Origin: Litoditis marina
Lineage: Eukaryota; Nematoda; Chromadorea; Rhabditida; Rhabditidae
Assembly: GCA_964036275.1 (NCBI GenBank)
Contig: OZ038440.1
Coordinates: 9,895,690-9,959,689, forward strand
Length of the DNA: 64,000 nucleotides
Reading direction: 5' to 3'
Shown: piece by piece, positions 1 through 12,600 of the stretch
Numbering within the stretch: the stretch's first letter is position 1
Layout of the letters: every line of letters starts with the position of its first letter
Notes under the pieces: generated by a model
What the model saw: only the letters and a program-made list of their open reading frames with translations
Database searches by the model: none
What the model was told of the DNA's origin: nothing
Made by a program: the position numbers and the translations under genes

Positions 1-120
1 CTTTAACCATCCTAAAATATTATTGCCAATCTCAATGTTCACTAGTACAATCATAGAACTAAAGTTCCTGCTTGACTCGGGGGGAGATGGTCAAACTCTA
101 CCCAAAATTCCCCACATTAC

Positions 121-3100
121 CGAACTCATCGTACAAAAGAAAACATACAATCGCGAGAATGGGACATGCGGTCATCCAGCTCCATCCCCAATAGGGTGAC
201 ATGTGGCCCAGAACTCGGCAGAACCAGTTCTTAGATGCAGGTCCCAACATCTCCTCTACGTCTTTCATTGCATTCTTACGACCTTCAATAGCAGAAAAAC
301 ATAGGAAAAACGGTTTTCGGATTCAAAGTTTCATCTATTTGACTACTGAGTCAAGTCTATTCAGTATAAGTTTGCAGTGTGGTATTTTTTACTCACTCTA
401 TAATGATTCTCGTTCTAACTTTTCATGCAGTCAAATTTGTAGTTTAAAGAGGTACAGTAACAGTAGGGAAAGTTCATATTATGGAAGAGCTGGTCAAGAG
501 AAACTGATATATATCTTAAACTCAAACTGACAAACCAAATTTGAAAACGGTTCATGTTTTAGTGTTTTGGCGCGCAACGTTGAGTTTAGGTACCCCTGGG
601 TACCTAAACTAGCTTTCCATTCTGTCCTCCTTTGACTTCAATTTGCATAAGAAACTGACCATAAAGATAAGCCAGAATGAGTATCTCCAGAGCCGAGATC
701 ACACATCCAGCGGTAGATCCACAGAATTCGTTGTAAATGTTGAACCAGTAGATACCAGCCTCAAAACATTTACATAAATATAATATTAATAATAACTAAA
801 ATAATATCGTTGAACTCGTGAGTCGGACTCCTTTCTCAAGGCGTGAAGAATTCTCAAAGCGTTTAGTTCTTTAGTAATTATGGTTGTAAAACAACACACA
901 ATTGGATAAATTTGTGACGAAATCATGAACTGAATGAAAGTGGAACGAGAAGTCCTTACATCGGTAGCCATAATGAAGGCTATGAGGAAGAAGGTTCCGC
1001 ACACTCCCAGCACCACCGCCCACTTTCTTCTTCTGGTGGAACGGAATTGGTCATAGATACAGGTACACAGAATCTCCACCAACGCTGGAACAATTTTTGT
1101 TCACAAATTTTTCACATTATTGAATTTACTCATAAACACAAAGCTATCATCACCTCTAATGGAAGCAATCAACAAACAAGAAGTTGTGAATACATATTAT
1201 TAAGATCTTGGGATTGATGTACAATGTTTCCCCACCCTGGAGAATAGGTTGAGAAGGGCCGATAGTACAATCGCCCCCCACCGTGGGGGAGGGGATTGTA
1301 CACCATGCTCATTCACTGTAGGCTTGGGTTGAGTGGGGTTTCCCCCAAGATCTTAGCTTTGTAACTAATCGACTGGAATGGATACTTATAATATGAATAT
1401 GAAATGATTAATCGGATAATTTATCACTGATGAGTGAATACTAATACTTGTACATGCTCACATTTTCTGTTTAGCATTCACGCGACAAATTGAATTTCTA
1501 TTGATATTCTAGTTTATTAGTTAGTTTATAGAATGCAAAAGTTTCTCACCGACTTCACTACTGATTCCTAGACAGAAAAGCATGAGGAAAAAGAGCATGG
1601 CTAGGACTTCCGGGAAAGGCATCAAGGATATGGCCTCGGGGTACACTATGAAGGCCAGCGCCGTACCTGCAAGTGACATAGGGATATTGAGACTCTGAAA
1701 TGGGACAATGGGACATTGGGACATTGAGATGGGACTGGAGAATCAGGCCCTAGTAGTCGATGGACGCGAGAGAGTGTACATATCACAGAGACGCATACTG
1801 CATGAGATTATCTGAGGTTTCATGGACCTTCTTGCTCTAGATTCGTAGATGGTTAATGACGGTGAGTTGGCAAACACTATATAGATCTTCGTTGATCTCG
1901 ATAGCAAGTTGCACGGTTTGGGCTTGCATTGGAAAATCGAGGAAAAAAAAACGTTTCTGCGGCCGCGTAAAAATCGATTTGGATACCTCCATTACAAAAA
2001 AATCCCTTTGATAAAATTTAGATATAGGAAACAGTTATTGTAAAGTTTCAACTGTAACTGTAGGTGTGTAAGTAGGAGTGAAGTGAACTATGAGACTATA
2101 CCCTGAACTCCGGATTTTCTAAGCTTATTCCCATGGATATTTATTTGATGACATGTGTGTGATTTTGTGGAATAAATCTATCATTATTATCATTATACCT
2201 TGCGAGACAGTGTCTTCGATGCTCTTTCCGTTCTTATGGGCCAGGTATCCGATGGTCGAAAATACAGCCACACCGCCAAAGACGCTCATGAACGTGTCAC
2301 CACAGATCACAATCAGAGAATCCTGAAACATCAAAATATTTTAAACAATTGTATTTCTCTCATGTTTAGACAAAATGGGTTCTCAATTAATATTCTGAAC
2401 ACTACTCTGAAATGTTCTTCTGCTCTTTTTTGGAACAAAATATTGAAGAACCGTAATTTCGGAGCTTCTCTGAGCACTTTTCAGTGGATAAAAAGTAGAA
2501 TATGGTGAAAGTTCGAGAACCTGCGTCTCCTCACAGAACACGCTATTCCTCTGCTCTCACACCCACATCCCGCCGGAGGTCAACGTGGGCAAAACGAGTG
2601 GGCAAAACGAGACGCAGAACGGGCATAGAGTGCCGAGATGTTGCAGCTTACTTACTATGTTTCCCGGTTTTCATTCAACATTTTGTGTAAATTGCTTGGA
2701 TAATTTCAAACTCCATACTGTTCACTCACTCGGAATATGTTGTTGCTGAATTTACTGTACGATGAGAGCGTGATGAGGCCTCCGTATCCAATACTTATCG
2801 AAAAACAAATTTGGGTCAGTGCCTTGGTCCAGGTCTAGAAGAAAACAAAAACATTGCCACAACGAAAGAAAACAAAAAACACTTTCAAGATCAAAAACTC
2901 GAAGGCGTAAAGCGTAAACTGCTCCGGTTTCAGAACGAGAGTACTTTCGGAAACATCAGTCCTAACATCTCAGGAATCCCTGCAGAACTCTACTGAACAG
3001 AAAATACAAATCAGTTTACCTCTATTTTCAGAACTTTGCTGAAATCCGGTTGTCCGAGATAATAGATGATTCCGTCAACAGCGTGAGGCAGAGTGACCCC

Positions 3101-6100
3101 ACGAACGAACAGTATGGCCACAATGAGATAGGGCAGAGTGGAAGTCACCTGCAACAGTAATATTATTAGTAACTTAGTATTGGTAACTATTTCGGGAATC
3201 GTAATTGCATGTAACATAAAACAAATGTTCAGAAAAGTAATGATTTTCTTGTTTGGAACCAGAACCATTTGCTGTAGGTCGCAGTGTGCCAATGAAATAT
3301 TAGGGAATATTGAAGTATCGCCCCCCCCCCCCCACTGCAGCTTTTGTATTCACCTCTCATTGGGGGGGGGGGGCAAACTACAATTCCTCAAAAGCAATAC
3401 AAACTCAGAAAGGTGTGACAATTCCCAGCCAATTGGACAGCTACTTTTTAATTGGCTGAACGAGAGAGTGTGCAGGTCAGAGAGACGCAGACATTCTGTC
3501 TGCGCGTCATTGACCTGTATGCTCTCTCGTTTTTGTAGCTGGCCAATTGCAAAAATTGGCGCCAATGGCCAATCGTTCTGCGAATAACTATAATTTGGGT
3601 ATTCAGGAGTATCATATTTCTGTTTATCTAGGTCAGACCTTTCATGAAGTTTCATTAATGTTTTCATTCATACTTTCCTCCAAGACTAGAACTTACATAA
3701 GCAGTATATCCCATGAATTTGATTCCTTTGATCAGAATGACGGTGATAATCAACCACATGACAGAGAGGGCGATCACCATGTGCAGGTTCATCCCAGTCA
3801 CACTCTCAACCGAGTCGGATCTTCTCGTCAAAAAGTACCTGAAATGTTGTTTCAAATTTCCAACATTTCCATTCCATGTCCGACATTTCCGAGACAAAGA
3901 CAAACACATTTCCAAGACAAACAGCCGACATTTCCAAGACAAAGTAGATAAAGAATTGGACTATCGTAAACATCGAAGCGTCGTGCGCCACGCCACTTGT
4001 AAACCCATATAAGACGAGGTCACGTGCAACTTACGTGAAAAACTCTTCAGAAGCGCCCATCATGCCTTCGGTGTGGGTGGTGCAGTTCAACAATCCAGAA
4101 GTGGTGTTGAACAGGTTCAAAACGTTCGGATTTTGGAACGGAGCCAGTTTTTGGGAGGCGGCAACGCATGCGTCGTTCAGATCCGGACTGATACAGGCTT
4201 GAAACAGTAGATAGAAAATAATCATGTAGTCATTGTCATAGTTGTTGCTCATAGAAAGCCAGGGGTATATTGTATATTTGACTTTGTGCGGTGTAAATGT
4301 GTATTATAAAGAATTATCCTAGTAAGAAAGTACTCAAAGTAGAAAGAAAAAGGAGAGAATTTGACGGAAAAGTGATAGAACTGAAAAATGAGCCCCGAAC
4401 TTACTCGGAGTATTCCATTCGTTGTCACAAGATGTCCATTGGGTCATTCTTCCAGCCACTATGAAGAACATGTACACTCCGGCCCAGGCGATGATGGTAG
4501 TGTAGTAGATTGCCACCGTGGCCGACATCAGAGCCATCGCCCATCCCAGACCTGCAACACAGCATTCTCCACATTTTCGCACAAGAAATACCAAAATCCC
4601 TAGTTCTGCAATCAGAAACAGGAAACTAAACTTCAAAAACTAGCCAACGTGCAAAGTTTTTCACAGTACGGGCTGGATCCAAGTACTTAAAATTGAGCAA
4701 GAAATACAAAATACCGATGTCGTTATCTGCTGCAAAAAAGCGCTTTTAAGAGAATGCATTTGAATAAGACTTCTACTGTTTCATTTGTTCATCCTGTAAG
4801 TCTGGCCCAATCATTGTATCCCATTGCGATTCGTTTATTTGTACTGTCATATGGTCCAATTTTTCATTTAATTGTGTTACACAAATGATATTTGTCGATT
4901 TCCGACCCTTTTTCCGCTTTTGAATCTTTTTGTGTCCTTCTGTCATATTGTTATTTCTCCTCTTGTATATCACATGCTTGCATGTAAATAAATCAATCAA
5001 TCAAACTACACTCCGAATGTGCAACAGAACAAATTGGCTTTTGGTGGACTACATCGTTTCTATCTTCAACCTTACCTAATGATATATTTCCGTGAAAATC
5101 ACAACTACCGTACCGTAATCCTACCGTATAGTATCGTAGTACTTTGGTTTGTGATCCTACTGTATCGTACTGCGCACAACTACTTTATTGTATCTACCGT
5201 AATCCTGTTCAGTTGTCCACAATCCCAAAACGACAGTACCTTGGAAGGCGGGAGCATAGGCTCGAAAGGCCTCAGGGGGAGAGGCTCGAGCGTATTGACC
5301 AATCAGAAACTCGGCATAGACCATGGGAAGACCGAACACGAAGGCACACGTTATGTACGGGAACAGAAAAGCACCTGCAACATTCGAATGGTCAGATTAT
5401 CATAAATGCCAACTCGAGGCGAAATTGAACTCTTCATCTGAACAACCATATCACAGATCTAACCATCAAAATGCTATCAAAACTGGTTTTGTTCTTGCTT
5501 CTGCACGAAACTAGCATCATATCAAGCACAATACTCACTGTCAGCTATGCTCCACATTACTCATCGGTTAGACCATACTGTGTGGTTTTCTGTTTAACTT
5601 CAACTAAAAGCTTCACACTCGAGCGAAAACAAACTCCAACTTCAGTACAACGGCTACCTTTCACAAAATCTTCACGCTTTCAGAAACCGTCAGTAGTTTG
5701 TTTCGCATGTAAACTATAGAACAGTGCAAAATGGTACATCATTTTTCAGATTAAATTTACTAACTTCCTCCATTTTCGTAGGCGAGATAGGGGAACTTCC
5801 AAATATTTCCCAACCCGACAGCCAATCCAATACAGGTCAGAATGAACTGAATCTGGTTGTCCCACACAGCACGTTCCACTGAAAAACACGAGATTTTGGG
5901 CCAATTACACATGCAACCGTGTTGCATGCAACCAAAATGCAACCAGGTTGCATGTGTACGAAACCATTGGTTGCATCTACAATGCAACCACAATCACTTA
6001 ACATAACCATTAACCAAAAAGCAAAATTTGGTTGCATTTGAATTTTTAGATTGCTAGATTAGATTTTTAGATTGCTAGATTAGGTTGCTAAGATTTTGAT

Positions 6101-7427
6101 AGGACCAGTCTTGCTACAGTATATCTTCTATTCAAGATGATTCACAAGAAATGTTTTGAGAAGTTACTGTCATTTTCAACAGTTGGTTCAGTGCCCAACC
6201 CCCAGCTGAACAGTTTCGCTGAGTCCCGCCCCCAAAACTAGCACAACTTCCAGATGCATCTTCACGATGCACCATTATAACATTCTTGCTGAAAAACAAA
6301 TTCCATTCGTAAGAAATCCGCCGTTTGACTCACCTTCTGGTTCTTCATCATCTTTCTTCGGATTTTCTACATCACCTGAGGCACTTGGCTGTTTTTCCTC
6401 TCTGAAAGCATTAAATGTTGGAATCTCACTACATAAAAACAACACAACCACTAATCATGTAAACACAAAGAACAGGGTTGTGGATAGATTTCAATTTCAA
6501 TTATTATTGCTTACTGGCTGGCGGTACTGGAAATCGGTGGTATGCCCGCATGATTTATTGCTAGTCTGTATCAAACTTGCACGGGAGGAAATGAATCATA
6601 ATCTATAGAAGAACTGATAACTTCGTTCGCAGTTATTGATTTTCATGTAAATGAAATCCATCAATCATCTTCGTAATTTGATCTCAAACACATCATGAAG
6701 CATGAAAATCCTGACCGAAAACCAACGACGATCAAACTGCAAACCCTGCGAGATATGACAACTCACACCTTATAGGATAGTTCTGGAAAGAGCCAACTCT
6801 ATAGATTGGAGTTCACCCCACCCCCTCACCCTAAAATCGACTTCGGATTACTGTATTTACCCACTTTTTGGTATCGCTAGTAAGTCCCTCGCTTGGCGAT
6901 GGTCCACCACCGGTCTCACTTTTCTGTGGATCCCTGAAACGAAATAATGCAGAACGTTGTTTCGTTTTCCTTAATATAAACTTTCGTTCGTTCAGCTTGA
7001 AATGTGTAATTGGCGCTCACTTGATTCTAGAAACTGCAATTACGGCAAACTATTTTTTTCTCGAAATTATGGCAACCACTCTTGGGGACTTTTCTTCAAG
7101 TTACGGTAGCATAAATCTCACTTCTTGTTGGGTCCTTCGCTAGAGTTGACGGGCGAAGTTGTCTCCCCCTCGGGTTGTTTGGCGGCAGACTGACTGGAAA
7201 TAATATAAAATCAAAAAAGAAAGAAAAACAAAGGTCGGAACCGCACTCTCATCAGAAAAAATACACTAGAAACAAATCAGAAATACAGGTATACGGTTTT
7301 CATTTTTTGTAGTACATTTTTTGGAAATATGTGATTCTTTTAGTAGAGTACTATTACAGATCATAATCTAGAAGAAGAAAACCCACTTTTGTATGCTTCT
7401 CAAATCTGTACTCTCCGAGTCGGCCAT
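121..7427 (-). CDS. SLC6-family Na+/Cl--coupled transporter (snf family), 3' end off window
   Basis: Plasma-membrane symporter that uses the Na+ gradient to import a small neurotransmitter, amino acid or osmolyte. Exons on the minus strand, 5' to 3': 7427-7387, 7193-7122, 6933-6861, 6397-6334, 5878-5765, 5374-5240, 4551-4405, 4197-4035, 3838-3697, 3148-3020, 2834-2730, 2322-2199, 1666-1550, 1084-960, 759-660 and 282-121; all phases agree, giving at least 604 residues. A disordered N-terminus of about 83 residues precedes TM1 ([17 protein letters not shown]). EL2 has the Cys pair in [11 protein letters not shown] and N-glycosylation sites (NTT, NCT). TM6 reads [22 protein letters not shown]8 contains [12 protein letters not shown]10 begins AGIYWFN. 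The TM1 residue that is Asp in monoamine carriers is Gly here (about residue 105), which favours an amino-acid-like substrate. The start ATG lies two bases after a TTCCAG acceptor, so it could be a trans-splice site. Family certain; exact orthologue not identified. Confidence 0.9.
786..1082 (-). other. Alternative read-through of SLC6 exon 960-1084 (probably not used)
   Basis: Reading past the donor at 959 keeps the frame open to 786 and would truncate the transporter after TM9. The consensus donor (GTAAGG after the ATD codons) and the matching downstream exon at 660-759, which supplies TM10, make splicing far more likely. Confidence 0.3.
1265..1301. repeat. Small GC-rich hairpin in SLC6 intron
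   Basis: GTACAATC at the left and GATTGTAC at the right enclose a C-run and a G-run (CCCCCC / GGGGGAGGGG), forming an imperfect palindrome of about 37 bp inside an intron. Confidence 0.5.
3321..3373. repeat. Poly-C13 / poly-G12 pair
   Basis: A run of 13 C (3321-3333) is followed 28 bp later by a run of 12 G (3362-3373) inside an SLC6 intron. Together they form an inverted repeat of homopolymers and could fold as a hairpin or G-quadruplex. Confidence 0.85.
3429..3549. repeat. Foldback (MITE-like) element in SLC6 intron
   Basis: Two imperfect arms of about 55 bp face each other around 3494. The inner arm carries ACGAGAGAGTGTGCAGGTCA and its approximate complement; the outer ends are CCAATTGGACAGCTA and TAGCTGGCCAATTG. 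A partial relative of the inner arm (CGAGAGAGTGTACAT, AGAGACGCATACTG) sits at about 1766-1802. Confidence 0.65.
4773..5003 (+). repeat. Possible 3' end of a non-LTR (LINE) element
   Basis: The segment ends in TGTAAATAAATCAATCAATC, a tandem TCAA-type tail like those at the 3' ends of non-LTR retrotransposons. It lies inside an SLC6 intron. No reverse transcriptase remains; assignment rests on the tail only. Confidence 0.3.
5905..6082. repeat. ATGCAACC/GGTTGCAT cluster plus short tandem repeat
   Basis: At least seven copies of ATGCAACC or its complement lie in about 130 bp and form nested palindromes. They are followed at about 6045-6080 by two tandem copies of TTTTTAGATTGCTAGATTA. The cluster lies in the SLC6 intron just upstream of the TM1 exon. 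Confidence 0.7.
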
Positions 7428-8465
7428 TTCTGGAATCAACATATATTGAATCCTGAACATTTATGATAATACTATAAATTATCTATTCGTAGTTTGTAAT
7501 TAGCGTAGTTTAGCCCTTTAGTAATGAAATCAACCTGTTATGAACTGAATTGAAGCATTGATTTGGTCATTAGTTCTAACGATATCGCGTCGATCGTCAG
7601 AAATATATAGATTTGGTCGTCATTTTGAAGATTACGGTAACTTCCCCACAACCTCGGGCGGAATTCTCCAGAGAAATATATGAACATCGCCCACTATCTC
7701 CAAACTCCCACGATAGAAACGATGATACACTCTCAAAAGTATCTAGTGATGTACTGTTCATGAGATTATATCATGAGGGCTAATAGAAATTTCTGTCACT
7801 CTGGGGGAAAAGTTTGGCTAGACTGAACCTAGAAACTTCTTCCGCCTAACACACTGAGAGGAAATGTAGAGAAGCTCACCGTCCGATAGGAGAAATCAAG
7901 AGAGAATGAAACCACAACTAGACAGTTTTCAACGCGTTTTCCGACGCCTATGTACTTTTCTGTCCAGTTACCAGTTGGATTTTGACGAGGCAACGGTGGA
8001 ACGTGTTCAACTTTCGGAACCTGTTGAAACCAGAAGCTGTTTTTGTGCCCTTTTTCACGTTTTGCACTGTCTGTTCATCTAAAAACTCCGCGCGCTTCTA
8101 CCAAGATTTTAGATAATTTTTAAAATTTTGGCTCAATTTTCCCAATTTTTTGTTTTGTTTTTCTAACCAGTTTTTTTGTTATGATTTCTGATGTGGATGA
8201 ACATAGTCCACATCATGCGCACTGAGCCTCCTACAGTACAAATTCTAGTTCTCCAATGACTGCGTTTATTATAAATTTCGCGTATTCCTACTGCTGCAGT
8301 ATTTTTGAACGTTTCATGACAGTCGAGATTCATAAATAGTGTCCACCAAAACGTAAGCTACACAGTAGATAATAAAACCTGTATTGCACACAGCACACAA
8401 TGAAATGGAAAAAATGCTGGTTTTGATATGATAGTGTTCCAATTGTTCAATCTTCGTGCGAATAT

Positions 8466-8739
8466 GGTGAATTCTATATCTAACCGGGTTTTTAGGTAAC
8501 CTAACCCTTTTTTGATAACCTTTTTTTCAGGTTACCTCAGTAGGTAACCGGGTGGTAACCTAAAATGAAAAACCAGTTACCTGTTTTTCTAACGCAAAAT
8601 GTGGTTTTTACCGTTACTTTGAACGGTAACCGGATTTCAGTTTTAGGTTACTTTCAGGTTACCTACTAAGTAACCTGAAAAATAGGTTACCAAAAAAGGG
8701 TTAGGTTACCTAAAAACCCGGTTAGATATAGAATTGGCC
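8466..8739. mobile_element. 274-bp MITE of the GGTTACCT family
   Basis: Terminal inverted repeats GGTGAATTCTATATCTAACC / GGTTAGATATAGAATTGGCC extend inward through TTTTTAGGTAACCTAACCC and its complement. Internal GGTTACCT words recur on both strands. The element is flanked by GAATAT on both sides (8460-8465 and 8740-8745), a likely 6-bp target-site duplication. Related copies lie at 21110 and 25815. It sits between the SLC6 and phosphatase-like genes; the rest of 7428-9620 shows no gene. Confidence 0.8.
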
Positions 8740-9620
8740 GAATATTATTCCAACATTGCATTCATCGAACTTGCCTTTTAGTTTGCGATGCAGTTTCCTG
8801 ATCTTCATTTTAGCGGCGGAAAAGCAAGAATAACTGAAGATACGAAAAACATAGTTTTTGACAGTAGAAAGAACATACACTGGTTGTGGAATCAATAATA
8901 GATAACGTAAACACATCATGAATAAATTACGCATAATACTAATGCCATGAAATGTGACAAAGTGACAGTCGTTTTGAGATATCTGTTGGTAATTTGATCT
9001 GTAAGAAACGATGGGAGTCAGTTGGTTATATAGATATCATTTTCAATGAGACTAATACAGTATCCATTTGAGATTTTAATAGCCTGCTCTCCTAGGCAAC
9101 TCTGAAATATTAGTGCACACTTAGAGTAATAAGAGATCACAATCAAATGCGAACATGGTTTACATTCCCTGGTAGGATTCACGTGATTAAATCAGAGGGA
9201 AGATTGATAACCATACTTTGGTAGTCTCACTATAAATGAAAATTAAATTTTCAAATGTGAATTTCATATATAGAATCTCGACAAGTTCTGAGATAATCGA
9301 AATATTCAATTCAGTCAATTCAATTGAAACCAGAATAACTGTTCGAAACGTCCGAAAAGAACATAAACTGAATCGATAAAGCGTGACGTTTCCGACACGA
9401 ATTTGACTGCAACTTTCTGCTAACGTGGACAGGTTGACACTTATATTCTGTACGGTTCAAAGAAAGTTTAGAACCCATTTCTCAATTTCTATTTTAAACT
9501 CGATAATATCACAGAGCAACAAACAAACAAACAAATTGGTACAATTTTTATTTATGGACCAGACAATGAATTCTATCATCATGATCAGACTTCTCGCACA
9601 CAATAGACATTCAGACGCAT

Positions 9621-12600
9621 TCAGTTATTCGAAGCACTTCGAATGGCGGTGAAGAACTTCGAGACGGCAGAGTTGTACTTCGGCAGTTTCGCCTGCAAAG
9701 AGAGAGAGAGATGGTGAACAGTTGTGAATTAATCGAAATGAAATCCCTGGCCTGAGGTCTAGAAAAAGAGAAAAGGCGAAGAATGAAAAAAAAAACTTTG
9801 ACTGTGAACTTTTGAAATGAAAAAAAGAGAATCAGAAGAAAATTTGTACGTTAGGCGTAGTCCCTAGTTAATTATGACGATATGTGATGACAGAAATGAT
9901 ATGATAGAATGTGACTCACTCTGATGTAGTCGAGTACAGTTGAATAGATGAACATGTACTGTAGTTCATTGGCGACCGCGCAGGCTCTCTGGCGACGGAT
10001 ATCCAGCACTATGTCACGGATCTAAAATATCGTGATGAACTGCACATTGAACACTGAAAACGATATGAACGCGAACTGGAAAAAATGAAGAAATGAGGAA
10101 AATGGTATGAGAGGAGTTGAACGAGGAATATGAAATGGAGGAATATGGAATGAAATGGAGGAGGAGGAATATGAAATGGGAGAGGTACCTGGGAGAAGAA
10201 AGAGAGAAAGAGAGAGAACGAGAAAATGAAAGAGACAAGGATACGGTGTGAGATGTTACTTACATTCGTTTCAACTCCTTTGACGAGTCGGGCCACAGCA
10301 GTGTCAATTGCGATGTAGGTCCCGGGACGACCTATTCCGGAACTGCTGACTACCGTAGCTGTACCGGCCTGGAAACATATTAATAATCAACAAATTTGAG
10401 ATTCGAATGATTTGAGACCGTATGTAGGACATGATAGAATGCAGGATATCCGCTCCTATTCTTGCTAAAACTTCTTGCTTCTTATTGAACAATACCAACC
10501 TCGAGCGTCTTGAGCCATTTGATGATCCTGAGGACCATTCTACCACTGGGGGCAACCAGATTGTCCGGCCAGGTGGAACAATGGACCAGTCGGGTAACCA
10601 AAGAATTGGAACAACCTTCTGGCAGCACCTCTAGGGTGTAGATGGTGTACTGCTCCACGTGCTCAACCTGAAACCAACGTTGTTGTTGATGAAGAGGGAA
10701 GAGTTGAGGGAATTCGAAAAGAGGTTGATATACGTTCCAATCGGTCATATTTGTAGTTTGATCACGACTATTTGTTCGACGCCCTTAAGAATTACCTAAA
10801 GATTTAGAGAGAGTAGGCTACAACAGCAGATAATAAATAGGGACATTTTTCGAGGAAATTTTTCAGGTGATACTAAAATAGAGGTATCAAGTAGTTCATT
10901 AGGTCAGTCGTGAATCGTGTTACCTACAGCAAACGACTTGAATAGAATGGAATAAAATAGGTATCAGAAAGTCGCCTAGAATATGCCACATCATACTGTA
11001 TGAATGAGCGATCGTGTGGAAATGAGTATACCTTCTTGTTGTTGATGAACATGTTTCCATAGTACTTGTAGGCGCCGTTCTCAAGGGGCCAGAACTCCTC
11101 GCACTTCTGTTGGCCATCCTCATAGAACGCACACAGCAGAATGATCGCCGGCGACGAGTTCTGCAACTTTCATCATCAACAAAACAGATATAAAATCATG
11201 AAAAATCTCTAGATAGTGTATTTTCAGCTTTAAATAGTGTCGTATTTGGATGGAGGACACTACTTTCAGCCGGCTGTCTCTACTAAGATTCCACGTGGTT
11301 AACATTACAAATTCAATAGTTCTCAATGTAATGAACATTAATAAAACACATTTGGTACTGTCAAGTGAAGTACTAGTACTACCAACAGACCAACAGAACA
11401 ACAGGAAAAAAATGTCGATCCACCTGAAACACTATTTTCCAAAAGTCTTCAAATCCATTCTCCTTTGGGGCTTGCGCGGCGATGAAGTCACGTTCGGCCT
11501 GAAAAACGAGAGTTTAAGTCGAGAGTTTAAGTTCGAGTAATCAGTTTAAATCGAAAAAGGAATGAATCAATAATCAATAAACTAATCGATACGTGTTTCA
11601 AAATCCCACTTTGTCGAGTACTATTTTGTTGGCGTGGTAGAAGTCGGACTCGTTGGGTTTCGCCTCCACAACAATACGGGTCTCATCTAGGCACGGCACA
11701 TCCTGTAACATAATGTTAAAATATGAACATTTATGGATGAAATAAAGTTTCAACTTTTAGAACTACAATACAACTAAACTAATTAGAGTTTGCACTTCAC
11801 TACGAAATTCTTAATTTGCATCAGTACGACATCAGATCAGATGGTCAACATAGGAACACATGATGAAGAATTTAACCAGACCAAATGCCAATTCAACCGA
11901 AACAAAAAATGAAAAACGAACGGGCACTCTGCTGCGGTCCTTGTTGGCGCAACACTTGACATGGGGTCCTATGGCTGCCTCAGACACCACGTTGAACTCT
12001 TCGCGCAGTTTGTCCACGTCTCCAACATATATTGTGAGAAAAAGATTTGAAAAACACAACTAACTACAACTATGTAAAATGTACGCAAATAAACTACTTC
12101 ACAACTAGCTACTACTCCCTATAAAACCATTATATACAATACAATCTAGAAATCTGATACTAAATCAATTATGCATACCAGAGACAAAAGACCCGGTGTA
12201 GCAGTGAAAGGATGCAGAATAAAAGAGTGAGTGAGAAATGGAGAGAACTAACTGTTGTCGATGGCATGCTTCATGAACTGTGCGATGCTCTCCTCGACTT
12301 CGGGGGCAACTGAGGCCACTTTACTGTTCTTCGAACCCGGCTGCAAAAAGAACGAATTACTGAATGAAGATACGAAATAGGATAGAATGCAGAGAATCGA
12401 GCATCACGATGTTATGAACAAACCTACAACTTCATTTTCTTATTTCTATTCTGAAACCCTCATTCGAACCATGCAGAGAAATGTATCTATGAACAACCGA
12501 AAGTAACTTGAAAGTATCTAAGACTTTAAAACCTTACCTCGCATTATTATAACATCTATCATATCGCATTATTATCATAACTTTTAAACTCGTACCTTAC

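Noticed and set aside
201..530. Plus-strand 109-residue frame at the left edge
   Set aside because: It is antisense to SLC6 exon 121-282, which encodes the expected segment after TM10.
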